Shown here: one piece after another, positions 15,443-21,124 of the stretch
How the letters are laid out: every line of letters begins with the position of its first letter
Position numbering within the stretch: the first letter of the stretch is position 1
From: JAXGPF01 sp964650945
GTDB lineage: Bacteria; Verrucomicrobiota; Kiritimatiellia; JAAZAB01
Assembly (NCBI GenBank): GCA_964650945.1
Contig: CAZYXU010000053.1
Location: 1 to 21,124, forward strand
DNA length: 21,124 nucleotides
Direction: 5' to 3'
Notes under the pieces: generated by a model
What the model saw: the letters and a program-made list of their open reading frames with translations, nothing else
What the model was told of the DNA's origin: nothing
Database searches by the model: none
Position numbers and translations under genes: made by a program

Positions 15443-17257
15443 ATGACATTGCAATGGATCAACCGGCTCGCGAAAAGAACCCGGCGCCGGCGCCCGGCGC
15501 CGGCACGCGGCGGCGCGGAGCCGCATACCGCGCGCCTGTGGGAGCGCCCCGGCTTGGGACTGGTGGGCTGGTGGTTGTTATGGCTGACGGTCACGGCCTT
15601 GCGGGTTGTGGATTTTCCCGAACTGCCCGGTGAAATCAAGCCGGGAACGCGGAACCCGTCCACCATGCGCGCGGCCATTGACTTCGAAGCGCCGGATGCG
15701 GGCCCGGTGATGCGCCGGCCGGCGGTGGAAACGCGGACTATCCGGTTGGCGGCCGGGCAGTTGCTGGTCGTGCGCGGCGAGGTTTTGACGCCGGAGAGCG
15801 CGGCGCTGTTGCGGGCTTACAAAAGCGCGTTGCAATCACGCGCCGGGCGTGTGCAATGGCTGATCCGGCGCGCCGGCGACGGCGTGATCCTGTTGTTTGC
15901 GGTTCTGGCGGCGGCCTTTTTCCTGCGGCTGGCAGCCCCGGTGTCCGATGTCGAACGCAACCGCCGCATTCTGCTGTTGTGGATTTTGTCGCTCTTTACC
16001 CTGGCGCCCTCCCTGTGGCTGGTGATTGCCGGGCGCAGCGTGCCGTGGCTGGCCCAGGGCGGGGTGGAATTCATGCTGCCTCTGGTTCTGACCCCCATGT
16101 TGGCCGCCATCTTGCTGGGGCCGTTGCCGGCGGCGGTGGCGGGTATCTGGGTGGCGCTGGCGGCGGCGATCATGGTTGATTACAGCCTGCCGGTATTTAT
16201 CACCGGCGCCGTGCAGGGGCTGGTGGTGGTGGGGTGCGCCCGGCGCACGCGCACGCGTCTGGCGATTTTCCGCCTGGGCCTGGTGGCGGGGCTGGCCGGC
16301 GCGGCTTGCGCCGTGGGATTCGGCCTGGCCGGCCACCAGTTGGGCGAGGTGCTGCTGAGGAATGGCCTGTTCAGCATCGCGGGCGGCTTGCTGGCCGCCC
16401 TGGCCACGCTGCTGCTGGTGCCGCTGCTGGAACTGGTTTTCGATATTGCCACGGACATTTCCATGCTGGAATTGGCGGACATGGAACACCCGCTCCTGAA
16501 ACGCCTGGCCATCGAAGCCCCCGGCACGTACCAGCACAGCCTGATGGTGGCGAATCTCGCCCAGGCGGGCGCGCTGGCGGTGGATGGCAACGCCTTGCGG
16601 GCCCGCATCGCCGCCTATTTCCACGACATCGGCAAGCTGGTAAAACCGGATTTCTTCGCCGAAAACATCCAGTTCCGCGGGAATCCCCACGACGACCTGA
16701 CCCCGCGCATGAGTTGCCTGGTGATTGTTTCACACGTTAAGGAAGGCGTCAGCCTGGCCCTGCGCCATAAACTCCCCCAGCCGGTGCTGGAAGGCATCGA
16801 ACAACATCATGGCGCCGGCATGGTCTCGTTCTTCTACCACAAGGCCGCCAGCAATGCGCCGGATGCCGGCCAGGCGCTGCCGGCGCCGGACGATTTCCGC
16901 TATCCCGGCCCCAAGCCCCGCACGCGCGAGACGGCGGTGTTGTGCCTGGCCGATGCGATCGAGGCCGCCTCGCGTTCCCTGGCGAAAATCACGCCGGCGA
17001 GCATTGAAGGCCTGGTGCGCGACATCATGGATGAACGTTTGCGCGATGGGCAGTTGGATGCCTGCGACCTGACCATGGCGGAACTGAAAAAACTGCAGCG
17101 CGCCTTTGTCTTTACCCTGACCAATATGCTGCATGGGCGCATTTCGTACCCGTCCGATGAAAATCGCAATAAATCTGAAACAAACCACGCAGCGGATCAG
17201 CCCGCTCCGGGTGCGCCGGCTGATGCGGCACCTGATGCGGCAAGCCGCGCAACTTAA
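15443..17257 (+). CDS. 7TM-HD phosphohydrolase (PgpH-like, reduced ectodomain)
   Basis: The 604-residue protein has one membrane helix (about 39-57), an outside segment of about 85 residues ending in LVVRGEVLTPE, seven further helices (about 145-335), and a C-terminal HD domain. Metal residues are H365 (GTYQHSLMVANLA), H394-D395 (AYFHDIGKL), H431 and H455/H456. This is the PgpH (7TMR-HD) arrangement, whose characterised members hydrolyse cyclic di-AMP. Usual relatives carry a much larger extracellular HDED domain (over 200 residues), so this one is shortened. The start ATG 15443 follows the aminotransferase stop by 31 bases. The C-terminal tail is Ala/Asp-rich and its last 101 bases also encode the start of ybeY. 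PgpH-ybeY adjacency is conserved in many bacteria, which supports the call. Confidence 0.87.
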   Translation: MTLQWINRLAKRTRRRRPAPARGGAEPHTARLWERPGLGLVGWWLLWLTVTALRVVDFPELPGEIKPGTRNPSTMRAAIDFEAPDAGPVMRRPAVETRTIRLAAGQLLVVRGEVLTPESAALLRAYKSALQSRAGRVQWLIRRAGDGVILLFAVLAAAFFLRLAAPVSDVERNRRILLLWILSLFTLAPSLWLVIAGRSVPWLAQGGVEFMLPLVLTPMLAAILLGPLPAAVAGIWVALAAAIMVDYSLPVFITGAVQGLVVVGCARRTRTRLAIFRLGLVAGLAGAACAVGFGLAGHQLGEVLLRNGLFSIAGGLLAALATLLLVPLLELVFDIATDISMLELADMEHPLLKRLAIEAPGTYQHSLMVANLAQAGALAVDGNALRARIAAYFHDIGKLVKPDFFAENIQFRGNPHDDLTPRMSCLVIVSHVKEGVSLALRHKLPQPVLEGIEQHHGAGMVSFFYHKAASNAPDAGQALPAPDDFRYPGPKPRTRETAVLCLADAIEAASRSLAKITPASIEGLVRDIMDERLRDGQLDACDLTMAELKKLQRAFVFTLTNMLHGRISYPSDENRNKSETNHAADQPAPGAPADAAPDAASRAT

Positions 17258-17624
17258 CCCGCGCCGGGTGTGGGGGAACGTGTCCGTGGTGTTGCTGGAT
17301 GACGCCGGCATTGTCCGGATCAACCGCCTGTATCTCGACCATGAACATGTGACGGACGTCATCAGTTTCGCCGCGCCCATGCGTCCGTCTGCCGGATTAT
17401 GGCAGGGCGAGGTGTTCGTCAATGCGCAGCGCGCGCGGGAGATCGGCGCCCGCCGCGCGGACATTGACGGCGAATTGGCGCTCTACCTGGCGCATGGGGC
17501 CGACCACCTGGCCGGCAGCGGCGATTATACCGACGCCGACCGCCAACGCATGCGGCGCCGGGAGTTGCGCTGGCTGCGCGCCGCGCGCAACCTGGGGTTG
17601 TTGGAAGGATTATTGCGTTTTTGA
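17157..17624 (+). CDS. ybeY: endoribonuclease YbeY, rRNA maturation factor (altered metal site)
   Basis: The 155-residue product has the YbeY hallmarks: MKIAINLKQ, SVVLLDD, the signature EHVTDVISFAAP and the metal-site helix ELALYLAHGADHLAGSGDY. YbeY processes 16S rRNA ends and takes part in ribosome quality control. The usual motif H-x3-H-x5-H is here H113-x3-H117-x5-D123: the third ligand is Asp. I choose ATG 17157, where family homology begins, although this overlaps the HD gene by 101 bases and the ribosome binding site is weak, so translational coupling is likely. The TTGACA of the tRNA promoter begins two bases after its stop. Some metalloenzyme families use Asp as third ligand, so activity is possible but not assured. 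Confidence 0.83.
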   Translation: MKIAINLKQTTQRISPLRVRRLMRHLMRQAAQLNPRRVWGNVSVVLLDDAGIVRINRLYLDHEHVTDVISFAAPMRPSAGLWQGEVFVNAQRAREIGARRADIDGELALYLAHGADHLAGSGDYTDADRQRMRRRELRWLRAARNLGLLEGLLRF

Positions 17625-17625
17625 T

Positions 17626-17655
17626 TTGACAGGCGCCGGCGGATTGTGTTATCAA
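17626..17655 (+). promoter_or_regulatory. promoter of the tRNA-Leu gene
   Basis: A perfect -35 TTGACA (17626-17631) is followed after 18 bases by TATCAA (17650-17655). Transcription would begin near 17662, about 15 bases before the tRNA. It starts immediately after the ybeY stop codon. Confidence 0.6.
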
Positions 17656-17676
17656 TCTCCAGTTTTTCAGACATAT

Positions 17677-17763
17677 GCACCCGTGGTGAAATTGGCATAC
17701 ACGTTAGGTTCAGGTCCTAATGGCCGCAAGGTCGTGGAGGTTCAACTCCTCTCGGGTGCACCA
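17677..17763 (+). tRNA. tRNA-Leu (anticodon CAG)
   Basis: A complete class II tRNA of 87 bases with encoded CCA. The acceptor arm GCACCCG (17677-17683) pairs with CGGGTGC (17753-17759), followed by discriminator A and CCA. The anticodon stem TTAGG/CCTAA encloses loop TTCAGGT with anticodon CAG at 17711-17713. A long variable arm (GGCC-GCAA-GGTC) and T-loop TTCAACT are present. It reads CUG leucine codons, which are very common in these GC-rich genes. It has its own promoter and terminator. Confidence 0.97.
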
Positions 17764-17773
17764 TTTTTTAAAG

Positions 17774-17814
17774 GCCGCGGAATCAACTAAAATTGATTCC
17801 GCGGCTTTTTTTTT
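17774..17814 (+). terminator. intrinsic terminator after tRNA-Leu
   Basis: A perfect 13-bp stem (GCCGCGGAATCAA, 17774-17786, with its complement 17793-17805), a 6-base loop and nine Ts (17806-17814). It ends the + strand transcript. On the minus strand only CTTT follows the stem, so it would be a weak terminator for the convergent ABC ATPase gene. Confidence 0.95.
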
Positions 17815-17844
17815 GCCCGGTGGTGTTGCTTTAAAAAATCAGCA

Positions 17845-18657
17845 TCACACATACGTCTGTCGCAACAGTTCGGCGGCGCCGGCGTCCAGGCGGTCGGTCC
17901 GGCGCAACTCCTGAAATTTATCCATGAGGTGTTCCACGCGCAGGCGCTGCTTGTCCGCGCCCGCCGCCTCGAAGACAATCCGGCCGCGGTGCATCATGAT
18001 CAGGCGGGCGCCGAGGTTGACCGCCTGCTGCATGGAGTGGGTGACCATCAGCGTGGTCAACTGGTCGCGCTGCACGATCTGGCTGGTCAGGCGGACGATC
18101 TGGTCGGCGGTCTTGGGATCGAGCGCGGCGGTGTGTTCGTCCAGCAGCAGCAATGCCGGCTTAAGCCAGGTGGCCATCAGGAGCGTCAGCGCCTGGCGCT
18201 GGCCGCCGGAAAGCGTGCCGATGTCCGCGGCCAGGCGGTTTTCAAGTCCCAGCCCCAAGGCCTGCACGCGCGCCTGGCAGGTTGACATGAAATGTCGGCC
18301 CAGGGTCGGTCCGAGCCCGCGGGACATTCCGCGCCGGGCGGCCAGGGCCAGGTTTTCGGCGATGGTCAGGTTGGGCGCCGTGCCGCTGAACGGATTTTGG
18401 AAAACCCTGCCGATCAGGCGCGCCCGGCGATGTTCGGGCCAGCGGGTGATGTCGCGCCCGGCCAGCCGGATCCGGCCGGCGTCGGGACGGAAGACCCCGG
18501 CGATCGCGTTGAGCAGCGTGGATTTGCCGGAGCCGTTGGTGCCGATGACCACCACGAATTCGCCCGGATTGATCGCCAGGGTGACGGCGTCCAGCGCCGG
18601 CACGGCGTCGGGGGCGCCGGGATTGAATGTTTTAGCGATGGATTCGATTTGCAGCAT
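17845..18657 (-). CDS. ABC transporter ATP-binding protein (COG1101-like)
   Basis: The 270-residue ATPase has Walker A GTNGSGKST (39-47), Q-loop RVFQNPFSGTAPNLT, signature LSGGQRQAL, Walker B LLLLDEHTAALDP and the switch His in VTHSMQQA. DEHTAALDP with the SGTAPNLTIAEN segment fits the ATPase partner of COG4120 permeases (uncharacterised importers; TrpXYZ-like amino acid systems are relatives). I start it at ATG 18657, where the domain begins (MLQIESIAKTF), rather than at an upstream TTG (18693). No clear ribosome binding site is visible. It lies 90 bases after the permease gene. Substrate unknown. Confidence 0.9.
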   Translation of the reverse strand: MLQIESIAKTFNPGAPDAVPALDAVTLAINPGEFVVVIGTNGSGKSTLLNAIAGVFRPDAGRIRLAGRDITRWPEHRRARLIGRVFQNPFSGTAPNLTIAENLALAARRGMSRGLGPTLGRHFMSTCQARVQALGLGLENRLAADIGTLSGGQRQALTLLMATWLKPALLLLDEHTAALDPKTADQIVRLTSQIVQRDQLTTLMVTHSMQQAVNLGARLIMMHRGRIVFEAAGADKQRLRVEHLMDKFQELRRTDRLDAGAAELLRQTYV

Positions 18658-18686
18658 GGTCTGAGCCAATTCCAAAACTATTTTTT

Positions 18687-18704
18687 GCCACAAAGAGGCA
18701 CAAG
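18687..18704. repeat. intergenic phrase CTTGTGCCTCTTTGTGGC (minus strand)
   Basis: The 90-base gap between permease and ATPase genes contains this 18-base phrase, flanked by an A-run. Similar CTTTGTGCCTCTTTGTGGC strings are familiar to me as dispersed intergenic repeats in various bacterial genomes. Only one copy is in this window, so repeat status is from general recollection. Confidence 0.35.
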
Positions 18705-18747
18705 AATCGCAAAATGGGGAAACTGCTGTAAAAACACGGAAGTTGTT

Positions 18748-19695
18748 TTACTCATGCATTTTTGCGGCAAAAACAGTTTTGAAACTGATTCGGGGAATTT
18801 TTAATTTCGGCAGCACCAGCGCCGTCAACACAAAAATGGCGGTAATCAGTTTCAAATCGTTGGGGTTAAGGCCCCAGCGCAAAGCGATGGCCACCAGCAG
18901 CCGGAAAAGCAGCGAGCCCATTACCGCCCCCGCGATGGCCGGCGCCAGCCGGTTGGAATGCACGAGCGATTCGCCGATGATCACGCTGGCCAGCCCCCAG
19001 ACCAGCATCCCCAACCCCATTTGGACGTCGGCAAACCTCTGGTATTGGGCGAGCAATGCGCCGGAGAGCGCGATTATGCCGTTGGAAATGGCCAGACCGA
19101 CGATCATCAGCCGGTCGGTATTGCCGCCCAGCGCCCGGATCATCTGGGGATTGTCGCCCGTGGCCCGCATCGCGGCGCCCAGCCGGGTGCGGAAAAACCA
19201 CAGTAAAAAAAGGCCGGCGAGGCCGGCGATGCCCATGGCGGCGATCAGCGCCGCCAGGTCCTGCCGCGCCACCAGCCAGCCGCCGACGTTGAACTCGGCG
19301 CGCTGGCCGGTGACGGCGGCCGCCAGGGTGTCAATGTCGGTCGCCAGGGTGCGGACGGAGAGCAGCGGCAGGTTGCTGCGGCCCATGATGTGGAGGTTGA
19401 TGGAATAGAGCGCCGTCATCACCAGGATGCCGGCCAGCAGCCCGTTGATTTTAAAGCGGGTGTGCAAAATGCCGGTGGCCATGCCGGCCAGGATGCCGGC
19501 CAGGGCGCCCAGGGCGGTGGCGGACAACGGGTGCATGCCGGCGGTTATCAGGCGGGCGGCGACGGCGGCGCCCAGCACTATCGAGCCGTCGGCGGTCATG
19601 TCCGGGAACGCAAAAATGCGGAAGGATATGTACACGCCGAGCGCCAGCAGCGCCAGGATGAATCCGATGGTTAACGATCCCAGTAAAAGGTTCAT
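18748..19695 (-). CDS. ABC transporter permease (COG4120-like)
   Basis: The 315-residue hydrophobic protein has about eight to nine membrane helices and the features of the branched-chain-type permease superfamily: FRIFAFPDMTADGSIVLGAA near residue 26-46, the loop RATGDNPQMIRALGGN (EAA-like, contacting the ATPase), and GLASVIIGESL. The PDMTADGS segment is typical of COG4120 permeases of importers that use PF04392-type binding proteins. It likely forms the membrane channel with the ATPase encoded 90 bases downstream. Its ATG (19695) overlaps the stop of the STAS-fusion gene as ATGA (19692-19695), implying coupled translation. The real substrate cannot be told. Confidence 0.9.
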   Translation of the reverse strand: MNLLLGSLTIGFILALLALGVYISFRIFAFPDMTADGSIVLGAAVAARLITAGMHPLSATALGALAGILAGMATGILHTRFKINGLLAGILVMTALYSINLHIMGRSNLPLLSVRTLATDIDTLAAAVTGQRAEFNVGGWLVARQDLAALIAAMGIAGLAGLFLLWFFRTRLGAAMRATGDNPQMIRALGGNTDRLMIVGLAISNGIIALSGALLAQYQRFADVQMGLGMLVWGLASVIIGESLVHSNRLAPAIAGAVMGSLLFRLLVAIALRWGLNPNDLKLITAIFVLTALVLPKLKIPRISFKTVFAAKMHE

Positions 19696-20888
19696 GGTAT
19701 CGGTCCGCTCCAGATCATGCCATGCCGGAACCGGCTTTCGCCCAGGCCCGTTGCCGGCCGCCGGTCGTTGATCAGGTGGAGCACGGCGCGCAGTTGCGAT
19801 TGCTCCAGCAATTCACGGAATGGCGTTGCGAATTCCGGCCGGCCGGCCGGCAGCGCCCGGTAGGTGAAGACCGCGGCATGGATATGGGTGAACAGGCGCC
19901 CGTCATCGCCGTACGGCCGGATAAACGGCCGCCAGGCGGCGGGCGGCTGGGCACCGAGGAAGGCCACGCCGGCGGCGGCCGCCAGGTCGCGTCCGTATTC
20001 AGGCTCGGCGGTGAATTCCAAACGGTTGCGCAACCCCGGGTAATCGAAAAAACCGCCGCCGGCGCCGGCTGCCGGCACGCGGGTAAGGGTGGCGCCAATC
20101 AGTCCGCCGATTTCGGCGATCATCGCAAAGCCCATGGCCGGCCAGGCGTGTTCCGTCATGATGCTTTGCAGGAGCCCGGTCAGCGTGACATCCGCGGTAT
20201 CCGCGCCCGGGCGGAAGCGTGAAAATGCCGCAAACCGGCCGGCGAAGCCGGCGGCGTAAAGCGCTTGGACCGCCGGCTGTAAACGCGGGCTGCTGATCAT
20301 GTAATCGGGGACTTTGCTGTCGGCTGCCCGGCAGACGGCCATGCCGGTGGCGCAGAGCAATTCGCCGATGCGGGGCCGGCAGTCCGCCGGCTCGCCGAAT
20401 GCGCCCAGTCCCACGCCGTAAAAATCATCGGTGAGCGCCAGACGCGCCAGGGGCGGGACATCGGCCGGAGGGTTTGCCAACTGGTCCGGATCGCCGGCGC
20501 AAGCGGTTGCCAGGGAATACGCGCCCAGGTGTTCGGTAATGATTTGCAATGCGGGGGTCAGTGTCCGGCGCGCCGGCGCGGCGGACGCGGGCGGCGCCGC
20601 CGGCGCCGCGGGCACGTTTAACAAAGCGGTCAATCCGCTCAATTCGAAAGTGGCGCGGATCGTTTCACCGGCATCCTGGATGGCCAGCGCGCCGCCCAGT
20701 TGCGCCAGTTGCCGGTGATAGGTCAGCAGCACGCGGATGCCGGCCGAACTGAGAAACCCGGTCTCGCGCAGCGAGAGGCGGATCTGGTAATTGCCGGCGC
20801 GGATGGCGCTGTCCAGTTGGTGTGCCAGCGTTTCGGCGCCGGCGCCATCCAGGCGGTGGGGCGCGGGGATGTCTTGCGGGGTGTGCAT
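19692..20888 (-). CDS. STAS-domain protein with uncharacterised C-terminal domain
   Basis: The 398-residue product begins with a STAS domain (about 10-90): HRLDG, then IRLSLRETGFLSSAGIRVLL with the SpoIIAA-type phospho-acceptor position (S47/S48), and a closing ATFELSGLTALL. An Ala/Pro linker (92-107) leads to about 290 residues I do not recognise, with DDFYGVGLGAFGEP, a Cys pair region (ELLCATGMAVCRAADS) and MGFAMIAEIGGLIGATLTR. No membrane helix is clear. STAS domains bind partner proteins, either anti-sigma kinases or transporters (MlaB in the Mla ABC system). The ATGA overlap with the permease suggests a role tied to this ABC importer. ATG 20888 is preferred over GTG 20981 because the domain starts there; it has no Shine-Dalgarno site and lies 7 bases after a good -10 box. 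Confidence 0.78.
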   Translation of the reverse strand: MHTPQDIPAPHRLDGAGAETLAHQLDSAIRAGNYQIRLSLRETGFLSSAGIRVLLTYHRQLAQLGGALAIQDAGETIRATFELSGLTALLNVPAAPAAPPASAAPARRTLTPALQIITEHLGAYSLATACAGDPDQLANPPADVPPLARLALTDDFYGVGLGAFGEPADCRPRIGELLCATGMAVCRAADSKVPDYMISSPRLQPAVQALYAAGFAGRFAAFSRFRPGADTADVTLTGLLQSIMTEHAWPAMGFAMIAEIGGLIGATLTRVPAAGAGGGFFDYPGLRNRLEFTAEPEYGRDLAAAAGVAFLGAQPPAAWRPFIRPYGDDGRLFTHIHAAVFTYRALPAGRPEFATPFRELLEQSQLRAVLHLINDRRPATGLGESRFRHGMIWSGPIP

Positions 20889-20895
20889 TGCGGGC

Positions 20896-20924
20896 AATAT
20901 AGCATGCGGCCGGATGAGCTGCAA
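20896..20924 (-). promoter_or_regulatory. candidate promoter giving a leaderless STAS mRNA
   Basis: On the minus strand TATATT (20896-20901; five of six consensus bases) stands 17 bases after TTGCAG (20919-20924). The predicted start of transcription falls on or next to ATG 20888, which matches the absence of a Shine-Dalgarno sequence. The -35 match is poor. Confidence 0.4.
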
Positions 20925-20976
20925 ATTTTTTCCCGCGCTGCGGACGGCCTGGCCGCCTCTGGCGCGTCCGGCGTGG

Positions 20977-21006
20977 ATCACCGCCGGCGGTTACGGCGGC
21001 GGTGAT
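20977..21006. repeat. inverted repeat at the end of the edge gene
   Basis: ATCACCGCCG (20977-20986) and CGGCGGTGAT (20997-21006) are perfect complements around a 10-base loop that contains the stop of the minus-strand edge ORF. No T-tract follows, so it may stabilise an mRNA end rather than terminate transcription. Confidence 0.45.
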
Positions 21007-21124
21007 AACCGCTTGTTGTTTACGGCGGCCTGATGAATGTCAACTTCCGGCCGGGCCTGGTCCGGCGGTGCGGCGCCGCCCAGCACCCGGGCAGCGGACG
21101 CCAGGAGTTCCGGTCCGGGGCGCC
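20991..21124 (-). CDS. partial CDS, C-terminus, possibly ABC substrate-binding protein
   Basis: An open frame enters from the right edge and stops at TAA (20991-20993), giving 43 residues. The visible end reads ELLASAARVLGGAAPPDQ then ARPEVDIHQAAVNNKRL. This recalls the C-terminus of PF04392-type binding proteins (AARxLxGxxP, then a strand and N-x-x-x-A/L), which usually accompany COG4120/COG1101 transporters. The fragment is short, so this is a suggestion based on position and a loose pattern. It lies about 100 bases upstream of the STAS gene on the same strand. Confidence 0.4.
   Translation of the reverse strand, partial: RPGPELLASAARVLGGAAPPDQARPEVDIHQAAVNNKRLSPPP

Noticed and set aside
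14008..15678. 556-codon open frame on the minus strand
   Set aside because: It is antisense to the aminotransferase gene and the start of the HD-protein gene, His/Arg/Gln-rich and without family features.
109..20981. mobile elements, integrases or phage genes
   Set aside because: No transposase, integrase, phage or toxin-antitoxin gene is recognisable anywhere in the window; tRNA-Leu has no duplicated 3' end that would mark an integrated element.

Overview
The window is a high-GC bacterial stretch with dense, ordinary chromosomal genes, compact operons (several ATGA stop/start overlaps) and AT-richer intergenic regions. It contains a run of exactly 100 Ns (1113-1212), so it comes from a draft scaffold. 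The gene types point to a Gram-negative member of the PVC group, perhaps Kiritimatiellota or Lentisphaerota: a Bacteroidetes-like ketol-acid reductoisomerase, a cytosolic GH20C-type hexosaminidase, an exported mini-nitroreductase and a PgpH-like HD protein next to ybeY. That taxonomic placement is inference; no rRNA or marker-gene comparison was possible.

Layout. 1-339: non-coding leader with a strong hairpin. 340-996 (+): class II (FucA-like) aldolase. 997-1212: palindromic intergenic repeats running into the assembly gap. 1263-6609 (-): ilvC, an uridine-kinase-like nucleoside kinase, a GH20 hexosaminidase and a HAD phosphatase, probably one operon read from a recognisable promoter at 6674-6701. 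6731-7858 (-): AI-2E/PerM-type membrane protein, divergent from an orphan sensor histidine kinase (7955-9295, +). 9305-11243 (-): hemW-like radical SAM gene overlapping a PHP-domain phosphoesterase gene. 11244-11642: about 400 bases of non-coding DNA with several inverted repeats and a promoter. 11643-12305 (+): exported nitroreductase-fold protein, convergent with holA (12302-13495, -). 13587-17624 (+): HIT hydrolase, aminotransferase, 7TM-HD phosphohydrolase and ybeY, followed by tRNA-Leu(CAG) with its own promoter and a textbook terminator (17774-17814).

17845-21124 (-): an ABC importer module of the uncharacterised COG4120/COG1101 type. ATPase and permease genes are preceded by a gene for a STAS domain fused to a large domain I do not recognise, and at the window edge by a C-terminal fragment that may be the substrate-binding protein. 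The STAS-fusion gene overlaps the permease gene by ATGA. This is the best candidate for something undescribed: a STAS-type regulator built into an ABC transport operon.

Other points worth attention are a YbeY whose third metal-binding His is Asp, a PgpH-like protein with a much reduced ectodomain, and a nucleoside-kinase gene whose only usable full-length start is a TTG in the loop of a perfect 14-bp hairpin.
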